From NCBI GenBank assembly GCA_016928295.1, contig JAFGLA010000051.1:1-39688 (forward strand): a stretch of DNA of 39,688 nt. The letters run 5' to 3'. This document shows, piece by piece, positions 25,932-34,993 of this stretch. This stretch comes from Opitutales bacterium (lineage in GTDB: Bacteria > Verrucomicrobiota > Verrucomicrobiia > Opitutales > Oceanipulchritudinaceae). Each line of letters starts with the position of its first letter. Position 1 is the first letter of the stretch. Below the pieces are notes generated by a model, which had not been told where the DNA came from, did no database searches, and saw only the letters and a list, made by a program, of their open reading frames with translations. Both the position numbers and the translations under genes were made by a program.

Positions 25932-27218
25932 ATGAGGAAGCTGCTCTCTCTGCTTGTCGCCATAGGGATTTTCGTCGGCATGCTGGCCGTGCTGGGCCTT
26001 GGCTACCATCTGGCCGTGCGCTCGGTGGAAGAGAAGTGTCCGCAGATACGGAGAACCAGACATGCACCCCCTCCGTCACCTAAGGAGCATAAATCCACGG
26101 AACTGGTTCAGACCTCGCAGAAAGGGAGCAATGCGAACATCGACGCGGAATTGGGCGAGCTTGAGAAACAGATGAGCAACAACGCACGCTCCAACGAAAG
26201 GTGTGTGTCGCTCAACGCGTTCTCATTCAAGGCAACGGACGTCGTGCCCACCCTGGACACCCCCATTGCGAACGACCGCAACGCCGTCTGGTGCGCCTCG
26301 CTGCCCGCAGTATGGAAACACGTGGAGGGCACGATCACGAATGGGCCGATCGCCTTTGCAGAGCCGAACGCAACGGCGGACAGGCTCAACGCGGCACCGG
26401 ACCCGATCGAGGACATTGCCGAGCGCGATCTTTTCCTCGCGGCGGGCTTCGTTCGGGACGGCATCGTGCAGACGATTCAGAACGGGATGCACGAGCGTTT
26501 TCCTTCCGTAGCACTGCCTGACATGGTCAATCTGCCGCAGGAATCCCTCGTCGCGTATTCCTACCTGAATGCACAGGTGAAGTTCGCCATCCCGTATGAA
26601 GGAGAGGAACACAGCCTAAGATTCTCCCCAAATGGCGAGGATTGGACACGTGTGCAGGCCTTCGGCGTGTATGGGGAGGATGGGAAGGATGCCGCGCTTC
26701 AGGCACGCGTTCTTTACTACACGGTCTGGGAGGAGGGACCCGTAATCATCGACTGCGCAATCGAGCTGGACCGAAGCGAATACAACGATTCCATCGTGAT
26801 CGCCTTCATGAGCCACAAACCGAGCCTCGCAGACATGTATGCCGAGGTGCAGGCGAAGATTGCGGCAGCGCAACTCTCCCCTGTCGATAACACCCTACAC
26901 GGCGAGGATACGCTGGGTGTGCCGAAAATCCGTTTCAACCTGAACCGTGACTACAAGGAACTCTGCAACGTTCCGCTGGGCAAAGGTGCGATCGAAGGCT
27001 ACCACTTCGACAGAATCAGTCAGCGCATCCGTTTTGTGCTGGATGAAAACGGCGCGGAATTGGAAAGCGACACCATCATGCTGGCTTCGTTATGCGTAGA
27101 CGATGGTCGCCACTTCACATTCGACCGGCCCTTCCTGCTCTACATGAAGAAGCGCTACGCCGAACGGCCCTACTTCGTGATGTGGGTAGAGAACGCGGAA
27201 CTGCTCCAGAAGTGGTAA
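25932..27218 (+). CDS. Membrane-anchored protein of unknown function
   Basis: I do not recognise this 429-residue protein. The ATG at 25932 places a hydrophobic segment at residues 1-30 (MRKLLSLLVAIGIFVGMLAVLG), a signal anchor or uncleaved signal sequence. A charged Pro/Ser-rich linker and a short helical stretch (AELGELEKQMSNNARS) follow. The rest, about 300 residues, is a soluble, probably mixed alpha/beta domain predicted outside the cytoplasm. The ending HFTFDRPFLLYMKKRYAERP with FVMWVENAELL looks conserved and faintly recalls the C-terminal strands of serpins. I would not assign it on that basis. It lies alone between the M3 peptidase and a convergent cysteine desulfurase. Confidence 0.7.
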   Translation: MRKLLSLLVAIGIFVGMLAVLGLGYHLAVRSVEEKCPQIRRTRHAPPPSPKEHKSTELVQTSQKGSNANIDAELGELEKQMSNNARSNERCVSLNAFSFKATDVVPTLDTPIANDRNAVWCASLPAVWKHVEGTITNGPIAFAEPNATADRLNAAPDPIEDIAERDLFLAAGFVRDGIVQTIQNGMHERFPSVALPDMVNLPQESLVAYSYLNAQVKFAIPYEGEEHSLRFSPNGEDWTRVQAFGVYGEDGKDAALQARVLYYTVWEEGPVIIDCAIELDRSEYNDSIVIAFMSHKPSLADMYAEVQAKIAAAQLSPVDNTLHGEDTLGVPKIRFNLNRDYKELCNVPLGKGAIEGYHFDRISQRIRFVLDENGAELESDTIMLASLCVDDGRHFTFDRPFLLYMKKRYAERPYFVMWVENAELLQKW

Positions 27219-27262
27219 GTGTAAGTCATGTCTTTCTTTTCGAAATCGCCCGATGGCCTGAC

Positions 27263-28417
27263 TCAGGGCAGTATTACGCCGAAGGCATCCACGTTCTCCT
27301 CCGCGTCCAGCTCCATCTGCGTCTTTGCCAAGGCGTCGGCCAGTGCTATCCACTCGGCTTCGTCCACGGAGGCGCCGGAGCTTACGCGCAAGACCTGCGT
27401 TGCCCCCGCAGCATCAATGCCCATTGCCGAAAGCACATGCGAAGGCTGCTCCTGTTCGCTGCCGCAGGCCGAACCAGTGGCGATTTCAAAGCCCTTGGTC
27501 GCCATTCGCGTAACCCAGCGAAGCCCCTGATGGCGTGGCATGATAAAAAGACTCGTGTTGGGAAGCCGCTCCGCGCCCCGCCCTATGATGCGTGCGCCTA
27601 GCTGCTCCATTCTCGCCTCGAAAGAAGCCTTGAACGCCGCCTGCCGCAACATACGCCCGTGCGCGACCTCCATTACAGCCTCCGAAAAGGCCGCAACCAG
27701 AGCCTCCGCACCTGCCAGATTCTCCGTCCCCGCACGCTGGTAACGCTCCTGAGGGCCGCCCTGAAACAGCCCCATTCGCTCAGTACATTTATGCGGAATG
27801 ACAAGCACGCCCACGCCGCGTGGGCCGCCAATTTTGTGCGCGCTGAAGCTGAAAAAGTCGCACCTGTCCAAGAGATGGTTCAAGGGCAGGCGTCCAAGTA
27901 GCTGCACAGCGTCGCAGTGCATGTGCACATGTTCCGCCCTGCATATGCGCGAAAGCTCCTCCACGGGCTGAACAACGCCCGTTTCGCTGTTTGCCGCCAT
28001 GAGGCTTACAAGGGCCGGTCTATGAGCGTGAATAAGCCTTTCAGCCTCGGCAATGTCCAGCCTGCCGGACTCGTCCACGGGCATGACAATCAGCCGTTCG
28101 CCAAACAGAGCCTTCGCCGGAACAAGAACGCTCTGATGCTCGACCGCGCTTACAGCGCAGCTTGCGCCCTTTGAGGCGTAGTGATGCAGCACGGTGTTGT
28201 TGCACTCTGTAGCGCCGCTTGTAAAGACGATGCGCTCGGCGCGGCAGCCTAGAATCGTTGCAAGAGCCATGCGGTTTCTTTCCAGCGCGTGCCTTGCCCT
28301 TTGCGCGGATGGATAAATGGCCGATGGATTCGCCCAACTTTCCGCGGACGCCTTCAGCCAGGCGGCTCTTGCGCAGTCCCTCAGGGGAGAAGTCGCGTTG
28401 TAGTCAAAGTATGGCAT
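27263..28417 (-). CDS. Cysteine desulfurase-like class V aminotransferase
   Basis: The 384-residue protein starts MPYFDYNATSP and has the PLP lysine in FSAHKIGGPRG (Lys195). The catalytic cysteine loop is ATGSACGSEQEQPSHVLSAMG (Cys318). The short PSHVL-type loop marks the NifS/IscS class, which delivers sulfur for Fe-S clusters or thiolated tRNA. No iscU, iscA, nifU or mnmA lies nearby, so the sulfur acceptor is open. The upstream in-frame start at 28459 adds a non-conserved 14 residues. The gene ends 44 bp from the + strand gene before it, in convergent orientation. Confidence 0.88.
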   Translation of the reverse strand: MPYFDYNATSPLRDCARAAWLKASAESWANPSAIYPSAQRARHALERNRMALATILGCRAERIVFTSGATECNNTVLHHYASKGASCAVSAVEHQSVLVPAKALFGERLIVMPVDESGRLDIAEAERLIHAHRPALVSLMAANSETGVVQPVEELSRICRAEHVHMHCDAVQLLGRLPLNHLLDRCDFFSFSAHKIGGPRGVGVLVIPHKCTERMGLFQGGPQERYQRAGTENLAGAEALVAAFSEAVMEVAHGRMLRQAAFKASFEARMEQLGARIIGRGAERLPNTSLFIMPRHQGLRWVTRMATKGFEIATGSACGSEQEQPSHVLSAMGIDAAGATQVLRVSSGASVDEAEWIALADALAKTQMELDAEENVDAFGVILP

Positions 28418-28433
28418 GGCGGAAAAACAGGAT

Positions 28434-28499
28434 GCGCCGGAACCCAGTTGGCACAGCATATAACTGTAAAGCCATGAGAGTTCCGGCGCAAAGCCACTT
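28434..28499. repeat. 10-bp perfect inverted repeat upstream of the desulfurase gene
   Basis: GCGCCGGAAC (28434-28443) and GTTCCGGCGC (28490-28499) are exact inverted copies 46 bp apart, in the 109-bp gap between the AraC-type gene and the desulfurase gene. A second pair GTAAAGCC (28466-28473) and GGCTTTAC (28534-28541) overlaps it. The arms could form a large stem in the RNA or bind a dimeric regulator. No T tract follows, so a simple terminator is unlikely. Confidence 0.6.
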
Positions 28500-28526
28500 C
28501 CGTCATTTTCGGCGGAATGCGTAGTT

Positions 28527-29489
28527 TTACAGAGGCTTTACCGGAATGCAGATCTCGACGATGAAATGCTCAGTTGAGCAATCGTTAAGATACAATTCGA
28601 AAAAGGGCCGGTCGTCGCCCTGAAAACCGCTCTGCGGGAGCCACTCGCCCATCATCACGTTCCAAGCCTTCTGGAAGCCTGACTTGCCGTCGAACTCGAA
28701 GTGCCCCATGGCATAGCGCCCCTTGGTCTCCAGCTTTTTCACAACCACGACGCCCTCGCCTTTCGTCCCTTCGGGCACTGTGATGCAGGCATCACTGCGC
28801 AGTTTGTCAACGGGCGTAGTGTCCGGCATATCGTAGTATATGCCCAGAACCTGGGCCTGCGGCGTAATAAGCCCGCGAGGCCCTGCCCACGAATAGAGGG
28901 CACCAAAGGCCCTGCCAACGTCCGAATACGAGCCTATGTGCCGCACACTGGCCACGTTGAGGTCGGGCAGATCGTCAATCCTTACACTAATCTCTTTCAT
29001 GTCTGTCATTTGTAGTCTCCATACTGGGGTTGAATCAGTCCAGTTAGGATAGCCTACTATTTGAACCAATGATTGACCCTGATTGCCGGACATTTGACAT
29101 GCGTTGCTATTTGCAAGTTCGTGCCTTGCACGACGCCAACGGCTGGGCGCTTCGCCAAAGGCTTGCTTGAAAGCGCGCGAAAAGGCCGAACTTTCAGAAA
29201 AACCGCATGCGTAGCATATGTCCGTAACGCTTCTGCCTCGGTCGTATTCGAGAAGCGATGCGGCTTTTTGCAGGCGGAGGCGAAGGATAAACTGGCCGAG
29301 CGTTTCTCCCGTTGCCTCCTTGAAAATGCGGTGGAAATGGTACCGCGAGAAGCAGGCCACGCGGGCAAGCTCTTCCGGCGAAAGCTCCCGCCCGAGGTTC
29401 TCCCATATGTAGTCGCCAACGCGGTTCACGCGGCGGAAATACTCCGCACGGCATGAGTCCGCGTCCGGGTAAGATGTGGGTATTGTCAT
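28527..29489 (-). CDS. AraC-family regulator with GyrI-like domain
   Basis: The 320-residue protein has an N-terminal pair of AraC helix-turn-helix motifs (LSPEELARVACFSRYHFHRIF and SVTDICYACGFSESSAFSRAF, about residues 37-110). A C-terminal GyrI-like small-molecule-binding domain (about 165-320) follows, with VRIDDLPDLNVASVRHIGSY and FELYLNDCSTEHFIVEICIPV. This architecture is that of the Rob/SbmC-linked regulators that respond to drugs or hydrophobic compounds. The target gene is not obvious; the desulfurase gene downstream and thiG upstream are both on the same strand. The ATG has no Shine-Dalgarno sequence. Confidence 0.9.
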   Translation of the reverse strand: MTIPTSYPDADSCRAEYFRRVNRVGDYIWENLGRELSPEELARVACFSRYHFHRIFKEATGETLGQFILRLRLQKAASLLEYDRGRSVTDICYACGFSESSAFSRAFKQAFGEAPSRWRRARHELANSNACQMSGNQGQSLVQIVGYPNWTDSTPVWRLQMTDMKEISVRIDDLPDLNVASVRHIGSYSDVGRAFGALYSWAGPRGLITPQAQVLGIYYDMPDTTPVDKLRSDACITVPEGTKGEGVVVVKKLETKGRYAMGHFEFDGKSGFQKAWNVMMGEWLPQSGFQGDDRPFFELYLNDCSTEHFIVEICIPVKPL

Positions 29490-29520
29490 GGGGAGAGATG
29501 AACCTGCGTTTTACGCGGTG

Positions 29521-30309
29521 CTAGTCAAGAAACGCGGTCAGAGGGCTTGTCGCGCTGGCTTTCAAGTCCGTGCTCACAGGAGCGAGGCCGGACTCGTATG
29601 CCGCCCTGCCCGCCTCGACGGCCATGGCGAATGCGCGGGCCATGCGAACGGGGTCTCTCGCCACGGCGATGGCCGTGTTGACAAGGACGGCGTCGGCCCC
29701 CATCTCCATCGCGAGCGCGGCATGGCTTGGCGCACCGATTCCGGCATCCACAACCACGGGGACGCGGGCCTGGGCGATGATGATGCGTATCTGGGCCTCG
29801 TTCTGTATGCCTCGGTTGCTGCCGATGGGGGAACCTAGCGGCATGACCGTCGCGCAACCGACATCCTGCAAACGCATAGCGAGCACGGGGTCCGCGTTGA
29901 TGTAGGGCAGCACGGTGAAGCCTTCCTTCACGAGAATCTCGGCGGCCTTGAGCGTCTCGATCGGGTCAGGCAGAAGATAGTTGATGTCGGGGTGGATTTC
30001 GAGCTTCACCCATTTGGGCAACCCCGCCTTGGCCGAAAGACGGGCGATTCGCACCGCTTCCTCCGCGTCGCGCGCGCCCGAAGTGTTGGGCAGGAGCAGG
30101 TAGCGGTCCGACTCGATAAAGTCGAGAATGTCGGCAAACTCGTCGCGCCCGTCCAGGCTTGTGCGCTTGAGCGCCACGGTGGCAAGGCCGGTTTCGCTGG
30201 CGCGCAGAGCGTCACGCATGTGCTCGCCCGAAGCGAACTTGCCCGTTCCGACAAGGAGGCGGGACTTGAATTCACGGCCCGCGATAATTAGTGGCTGGTT
30301 GTTCAGCAT
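29521..30309 (-). CDS. thiG: Thiazole synthase
   Basis: ThiG forms the thiazole ring of thiamine from deoxyxylulose phosphate, dehydroglycine and ThiS-thiocarboxylate. The 262-residue protein from the ATG at 30309 shows the TIM-barrel family pattern: [35 protein letters not shown], and WVKLEIHPD with the Schiff-base Lys102. [27 protein letters not shown] and [23 protein letters not shown] complete it. No thiS, thiH, thiF or thiE gene is in this window, and I see no TPP riboswitch upstream. The rest of the pathway must be elsewhere. It ends 31 bp before the AraC-type gene. Confidence 0.96.
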   Translation of the reverse strand: MLNNQPLIIAGREFKSRLLVGTGKFASGEHMRDALRASETGLATVALKRTSLDGRDEFADILDFIESDRYLLLPNTSGARDAEEAVRIARLSAKAGLPKWVKLEIHPDINYLLPDPIETLKAAEILVKEGFTVLPYINADPVLAMRLQDVGCATVMPLGSPIGSNRGIQNEAQIRIIIAQARVPVVVDAGIGAPSHAALAMEMGADAVLVNTAIAVARDPVRMARAFAMAVEAGRAAYESGLAPVSTDLKASATSPLTAFLD

Positions 30310-30461
30310 GTCCGCATTATGGACGCAGCGCCGCTCTTTGAAATACAAAACGAGCACGGCACACGACAGAATGGCCTAAAAAGCGCCTGCTATCTTTTAC
30401 ATGCGCAAAGATGCCGAATAATCTTTTGTTAGAGCTAACTCCAAGAATCATAATGCAAGCC

Positions 30462-31460
30462 ATGAGCCACGAAGCATCCCCCACCCGCTACGACAACTCC
30501 GCCTTTTACGCCCGCTGCGGCAAAAGCGGACTGAAACTGCCCCGCGTATCTCTGGGGCTGTGGCACAACTTTGGCGACGGGGCGGACCACGCCGTGGCAA
30601 GAGAGCTTGTGCTCGGCGCGTTCGACCGAGGGATAACGCATTTCGACCTGGCAAACAACTACGGCCCGCCCGCTGGAGCGGCAGAGCGTTGCTTCGGCGA
30701 GCTGCTCAACAAAGACCTGAAGGCGTATCGCGACGAGCTGGTAATATCCACCAAGGCTGGCTACTGGATGTGGAACGGGCCTTACGGGGACTGGGGTTCG
30801 CGCAAGTATCTTATATCCAGCCTCGACCAGTCGCTTAAGCGCATGGGGCTGGACTATGTGGACATCTTCTACCACCACAGGCCCGACCCCGAGACTCCGC
30901 TGGAGGAAACGATGGGGGCGCTGGCCGACATCGTGCGTCAGGGCAAGGCTTTGTACGTGGGCCTTTCAAACTATCGCGCCGCCGAAACGCGCAAGGCTGC
31001 GGACATATTGAACAAGCTCGGCGTTCGCTGCCTGATTCACCAACCGCGCTACAACATGCTCGACCGCTGGGTGGAAGAGGAACTGCTTGGCACGCTCGAA
31101 GAGCTTGGCATTGGCTGCATTCCCTTTAGTCCGCTTGCGCAGGGGCTCTTGTCGGCCCGCTACCTTGACGGCATACCGGAGGATTCGCGCGCGGCAAAGC
31201 CCGAGGGTTTCCTCAAGCGCGAATACGTGACCGTGGAACGTCAGGCCAAGCTGCGCGAGTTGAACGAGCTTGCAAAAGCGCGCGCGCAGAGTCTTTCGCA
31301 GATGGCCTTGGCGTGGATTCTGCGCCAGAGGGCCGTCACCAGCGTGCTCATCGGCGCAAGTCGTATTGCACAGGTGGACGACAACCTTGGCGCGCTTAGC
31401 AGGACGGACTTCAGCGAGGGCGAGCAGTCCAAAATAGACGCGCTACTGTCCGCTTGGTAA
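30462..31460 (+). CDS. Aldo/keto reductase, YghZ-like
   Basis: The protein is close to E. coli YghZ (L-glyceraldehyde 3-phosphate reductase) over its whole length. It has YCGKSGL-like start, SLGLWHNFG, GITHFDLANNYGPPAGAAE with catalytic Asp and Tyr, STKAGYWMWNGPYGDWGSRKY with catalytic Lys, and YVDIFYHHR with catalytic His. QGKALYVGLSNY, PFSPLAQGLL and the NADPH-site TSVLIGASR follow. The ATG at 30462 (MSHEASPTRYDN) aligns with the YghZ start; two upstream ATGs in frame look less likely. It is a soluble NADPH enzyme detoxifying or reducing aldehydes. It is divergent from thiG. Confidence 0.92.
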   Translation: MSHEASPTRYDNSAFYARCGKSGLKLPRVSLGLWHNFGDGADHAVARELVLGAFDRGITHFDLANNYGPPAGAAERCFGELLNKDLKAYRDELVISTKAGYWMWNGPYGDWGSRKYLISSLDQSLKRMGLDYVDIFYHHRPDPETPLEETMGALADIVRQGKALYVGLSNYRAAETRKAADILNKLGVRCLIHQPRYNMLDRWVEEELLGTLEELGIGCIPFSPLAQGLLSARYLDGIPEDSRAAKPEGFLKREYVTVERQAKLRELNELAKARAQSLSQMALAWILRQRAVTSVLIGASRIAQVDDNLGALSRTDFSEGEQSKIDALLSAW

Positions 31461-31554
31461 CAGCAATACACTGTCACCGGAATATCCGACCATTCTCAAT
31501 AGCATATCAATTCGCAAACCTTGCCTTGCGTATGAAAGAACTCGCGCGTTTTTC

Positions 31555-32412
31555 TCAGGCCCTTGCTGCGACAACGGCCATTTGATGGGCCTGCGGATCG
31601 TAGGAATCGCCCGCGACATTCGAGTACCATTCAAGTATTTTCAAGCCGCTGGCTGCAAGTTCCTCCCTCAGCCTCATTTGACTGAAGCACTGAAGCCAGT
31701 TGTAGATTTCGTAGACGCGCTCGGGCTCGACGATGGTGTATTTGTCCAGGAGAAGCGATTCTTCCTCGTATTTGAAGCTGCGTTGAAATCCGTAATAGTC
31801 TCCTTCGGCCCAAAAACCGTTCAGGTGGCGAAAACTGAAGTTCGATGCTTCATTTGCAGCTTCAAACATGGCGCTTGTGCACACGTCCAACAGGAGAAGC
31901 CCTTTTTCGCTTAGGCCATCGCATATTTTCGTAAGAAGGCCTGCGCGTTGCGACGGACTGAGAGGGCAAAGGTCACAGAATATTAAAGTGGCAAGATCAC
32001 AGCTGCCAGCCTCCATCCGGTACGCAAGATAGTCGGCCTGTTCGTAGCGCACGTCCAGCCCCTCCTGCTCTGCAACACTTCGGGCATAACTTATCGACCT
32101 ACTGGAAAAATCCACGCCTGTTACCCTGGCTCCGGTTCGGGCCAGCGCATTTGTGTACAGGCCCGGGCCACAGCCAAAGTCCGTTATCGCGGTCTCTCTG
32201 CCTATGTCAAAACGCCTCGTCATCCAGTCAAGGGAGCGTTGTATGAATGCGCCCGTTCTGGAGGCCATGCCGTTGTCCGGGTCCAGGTGCGCTTTGAGCA
32301 TTTGTTCAGCTCTGTAAGGGTCGCACCACAGTTCGGACGCCGTGCTGAATTCATAGGGCTTGGGGCGCTCGTTTACCCTTTCCAGAGCTTTATACAAGTC
32401 TTGCGCAGTCAT
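31555..32412 (-). CDS. SAM-dependent methyltransferase (class I)
   Basis: The 285-residue protein has the Rossmann motif I ITDFGCGPGLYTNAL (residues 76-90). Motif II follows with VTGVDFSSRSISYARS, then the YEQADYLAY stretch and a post-motif with LPL-type CDLCPLSPSQR. The substrate is unknown; the fold is of the Methyltransf_11/25 kind. The N-terminal 70 residues (EFSTASELWCDPYRAEQML) form a cap that may bind substrate. It is monocistronic and convergent with the aldo/keto reductase gene. The ATG at 32412 is preferred over the in-frame codon at 32451, which adds residues unlike the family. Confidence 0.85.
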   Translation of the reverse strand: MTAQDLYKALERVNERPKPYEFSTASELWCDPYRAEQMLKAHLDPDNGMASRTGAFIQRSLDWMTRRFDIGRETAITDFGCGPGLYTNALARTGARVTGVDFSSRSISYARSVAEQEGLDVRYEQADYLAYRMEAGSCDLATLIFCDLCPLSPSQRAGLLTKICDGLSEKGLLLLDVCTSAMFEAANEASNFSFRHLNGFWAEGDYYGFQRSFKYEEESLLLDKYTIVEPERVYEIYNWLQCFSQMRLREELAASGLKILEWYSNVAGDSYDPQAHQMAVVAARA

Positions 32413-32543
32413 GGCGCACGACTGTGGCAAGCCTTGCAATTTGGACAACACTTTTCACCTTCCCGCGGCGGCCTTGCTAGGCTGAATAATTGACCGCAGC
32501 GGAAGGAGTAGCCATCGCAAGCGCTCCCGCCGTACACGAACTA

Positions 32544-32570
32544 ACCCCGAAGGGACTTGCCCTTCGGGGT
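32544..32570 (-). terminator. Hairpin downstream of rpmA
   Basis: ACCCCGAAGG and CCTTCGGGGT form a perfect 10-bp stem with a 7-nt loop, 57 bp after the rpmA stop. There is no T tract on either strand, so it may be a transcript-end stabilising hairpin or a Rho-dependent end rather than a classical terminator. Confidence 0.55.
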
Positions 32571-32626
32571 CTGTCACCCGCTGTGTCAGCGAGCAGTGAA
32601 AACGTTCGATCCTGTCTCGCCGTGCC

Positions 32627-32896
32627 TTACTGGGCTACGGCTTCGGCGACCACCTCTTCGATGATCTTGACCGAGCGGTGCTTGGCGTCCCACTTCACGC
32701 GGCCTTCACGGAGGGCGAAGAGCGTGTGGTCCGTGCCCATGCCGACATGTTCACCGGCGTGGAAGCGCGTGCCGCGCTGACGGATGAGGATGTTGCCAGC
32801 GAGAACGAACTCGCCGTCATACTTCTTGATGCCAAGACGCTGCGCGTGACTGTCGCGTCCGTTGCGGCTTGTGCCCTGTCCTTTTTTATGCGCCAT
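32627..32896 (-). CDS. rpmA: 50S ribosomal protein L27
   Basis: L27 lies at the peptidyl-transferase centre of the large subunit. The 89-residue product starts [20 protein letters not shown] and has [37 protein letters not shown] and a C-terminal KHRSVKI segment. There is no N-terminal extension of the kind cleaved in Firmicutes. It follows rplU by 22 bp, the normal order. AAGGA lies 11 nt before the ATG. Confidence 0.98.
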   Translation of the reverse strand: MAHKKGQGTSRNGRDSHAQRLGIKKYDGEFVLAGNILIRQRGTRFHAGEHVGMGTDHTLFALREGRVKWDAKHRSVKIIEEVVAEAVAQ

Positions 32897-32918
32897 TTTC
32901 GGAAAATTCCTTTAAAAG

Positions 32919-33233
32919 TTAGCCCTTGATGGAGACAACCTTGACCACCGACAGTTCCTGACGGTGACCGCGGCCACGGCGGAAGCCCTTGCGGCGCTTC
33001 TTCTTGAAGATGCGCACCTTCTCGCCGCGCTTGTTCTCAAGGATGTTAAGCTCGACACTCGCGCCAGCGACGGTCGGGGAGCCGAAACGGGCTTCCGCGC
33101 CTTCGCCGAGCATGAGCACGTCGGTGATGGTGATGGTGTCGCCTGCGTTGGATTCGCAGAAACGGTTCACGAAAAGGATGTCACCTTCAGTTACGGTGAA
33201 CTGACGCCCTTGGGTTTTGATCGTCGCTTTCAT
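32919..33233 (-). CDS. rplU: 50S ribosomal protein L21
   Basis: L21 binds 23S rRNA in the large subunit. The 104-residue product has the family pattern [18 protein letters not shown], then [15 protein letters not shown], and the basic [21 protein letters not shown] signature near the C-terminus. It is the first gene of the rplU-rpmA unit; obgE, which often follows, is not present here. Confidence 0.97.
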   Translation of the reverse strand: MKATIKTQGRQFTVTEGDILFVNRFCESNAGDTITITDVLMLGEGAEARFGSPTVAGASVELNILENKRGEKVRIFKKKRRKGFRRGRGHRQELSVVKVVSIKG

Positions 33234-33496
33234 CTGGAAAAACGGATAGAAAAATGGTTCTTGGCTTCGCTGGCAAGTACCGAGTGCGGAAAACTGGGCT
33301 TTTCCTCAGGTCTTTGCCGAGCGTGAAGGATAATCATGCAATCTTTTCGGCCCAGAGTCGATAAAAGAAGACGCCAGGAACCTAATACGTTCATGCCGAA
33401 CCTGGACCTGAAGCATGCAAGGCGAACGGTGAAATGCCTGCAAAGGGTGCTGCACTATGCCTCTCGGCTCCAACCAACCTCAGTAGCCCACGCTTG

Positions 33497-33523
33497 GGGA
33501 GTGTTTGCAAATAGAATGCTCTA
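33497..33523 (-). repeat. Repeat-family start signature at the gatB stop
   Basis: On the - strand the gatB TAG (33523-33521) is followed by exactly 18 nt and then ACTCCC, as in the complete copies. The 15-mer at 33497-33511 also equals one at 6247-6261. A short CCC/GGG hairpin follows but the later blocks of the element are absent. The rest of the 287-bp gap to rplU holds nothing I can name apart from the rplU promoter that must be there. Confidence 0.4.
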
Positions 33524-34993
33524 GCCGAGTATCAGCCTGCGCAATATCTCGTCCACCATCTTTGCGTCGGCCTTGCCCTTGCTCGCCTTCATGATTGGGC
33601 CTTTGAGGGCGTTGATAGCCTTCTCGTTACCGGCGCGCACCTTCTCCACCGTGGCCGGATCGGCCTCGATTGCGGCGCGGGCCATTGCCTCAAGCTCGCC
33701 GCTGTCGTTCTGCGCCTTCAGGCCCTTGCGCTCGACTAGTGCCGCAGGCATCTCGCCGCTCTCGAAAATCTCGTGGAAAATGTCGCGGGCAATCTGCTTG
33801 GTAATCACGCCCTCGTCGGTCAGCTTCTGCAACTGCGCAACGTGCGCTGGCGTCATTTTGCATTCGCCAATGGGCTGGGCGCTCGTTTCGTCCGTCGCTG
33901 TGGCGGCAAGCTCGCGGCGCAGGTCGTTGACTATCAAATTGGCAAGCTCTGCGGGCTTGTTGTACACACCCACCGCTTCCTCGAAGTAGCGGCACATGGC
34001 AAGGTCGCCAATGAGGGCGCTGGCGCTCGAATATGGCAGGCACATCGCGTCCATGTAGCGACGCTGGCGCTCGAAGGGCAGCTCGACAAGCTTTGCGCGA
34101 AGCTCGTCCTTCCACGCCTCGTCCACGCGCACGGGCATGAGGTCCGGGTCCGGGAAATAGCGGTAATCGTGGCTGTCCTCCTTGCTGCGCATGGAGTAGC
34201 CGTAGCCCTGCTCCGCATCCCAACGGCGCGTTTCCTGCACTATCTCGTGCCCGCGGCCCGCCTCGTACAAATCAATCTGGCGGCGTGCTTCCCACTCGAT
34301 GCATGCCTTGATATTCGAGGCGCTGTTCAGGTTCTTGCTCTCGGTGCGGGTGTTGAACTCCTTCTGCCCTACGGGGCGGACGGACACGTTTGCATCGGCG
34401 CGCATCTGGCCCTTTTCCATGTCGCAGTCGGACACTCCGGCCTGACTTAGCGCCATGCGCAGGGCGTTGACAAAAGCTGCCGCCTCGTCCGCACTGCGGA
34501 ATACAGGCTCGGTCACGATCTCCGCCAGCGAAGTGCCCGTGCGGTTGTCGTCAATCAGGGAGAACTGGCCCTCGTGGTTCATCTTGGCCGGGTCTTCCTC
34601 AAGATGAATGCGTGTAAGGGCGAACTTCTTGTGCTCGCCCATCACGTTGCGGCTCTCTGCGGGCAGCTCCACTTCCACCTCTCCGCCAAGGCAGAGGGGC
34701 TGGTCGTACTGGGAAATCTGGTAGTTCTTGGGCGAGTCCGGGTACCAGTAGTTCTTGCGGTCCCACTTGCACTCCTTGGCGATGTCGCAGCCGAACATCA
34801 GGCCCATCGTGATCATTTTGTCGATGGCTTCCTTGTTGATTACAGGCAGGGCGCCGGGCAGGCCCAGCACGACGGGGTCGCAAAGAGTGTTCGGTTCCGC
34901 GCCATAGACGTAGGGCGCAGGGGCGAACACCTTCGCGCGGGTCTTGAGCTGGACGTGGACTTCGAGGCCGATGATGACTTCGTAGGAGGACAT
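33521..34993 (-). CDS. gatB: Asp/Glu-tRNA amidotransferase subunit B
   Basis: GatB is the tRNA-binding and kinase subunit of GatCAB, which makes Gln-tRNA(Gln) or Asn-tRNA(Asn) from misacylated tRNA. The protein starts YEVIIGLEVHVQLKT and has FGCDIAKECKWDRKNYWYPD, SPKNYQISQYDQPLC, MNHEGQFSLIDDNRTGTSLAEIVTEP, RADANVSV and KNLNS. YRYFPDPDLMPV and the C-terminal tail domain with VRAGNEKAINALKGPIMKAS complete it. The ATG at 34993 gives 490 residues; a TTG at 35005 is the alternative. gatA and gatC are not adjacent. Its TAG stop begins a partial repeat signature. Confidence 0.97.
   Translation of the reverse strand: MSSYEVIIGLEVHVQLKTRAKVFAPAPYVYGAEPNTLCDPVVLGLPGALPVINKEAIDKMITMGLMFGCDIAKECKWDRKNYWYPDSPKNYQISQYDQPLCLGGEVEVELPAESRNVMGEHKKFALTRIHLEEDPAKMNHEGQFSLIDDNRTGTSLAEIVTEPVFRSADEAAAFVNALRMALSQAGVSDCDMEKGQMRADANVSVRPVGQKEFNTRTESKNLNSASNIKACIEWEARRQIDLYEAGRGHEIVQETRRWDAEQGYGYSMRSKEDSHDYRYFPDPDLMPVRVDEAWKDELRAKLVELPFERQRRYMDAMCLPYSSASALIGDLAMCRYFEEAVGVYNKPAELANLIVNDLRRELAATATDETSAQPIGECKMTPAHVAQLQKLTDEGVITKQIARDIFHEIFESGEMPAALVERKGLKAQNDSGELEAMARAAIEADPATVEKVRAGNEKAINALKGPIMKASKGKADAKMVDEILRRLILG

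Noticed and set aside
29485-29523. CTCTCCC after the thiG TAG as another repeat signature.
   Set aside because: The distance from the TAG is about 25 nt rather than 18, and it directly abuts the araC-type start codon, so it is likely chance.
30310-30461. TPP riboswitch upstream of thiG.
   Set aside because: The CTGAGA element and the second conserved TPP-binding arm are absent from the short thiG leader.
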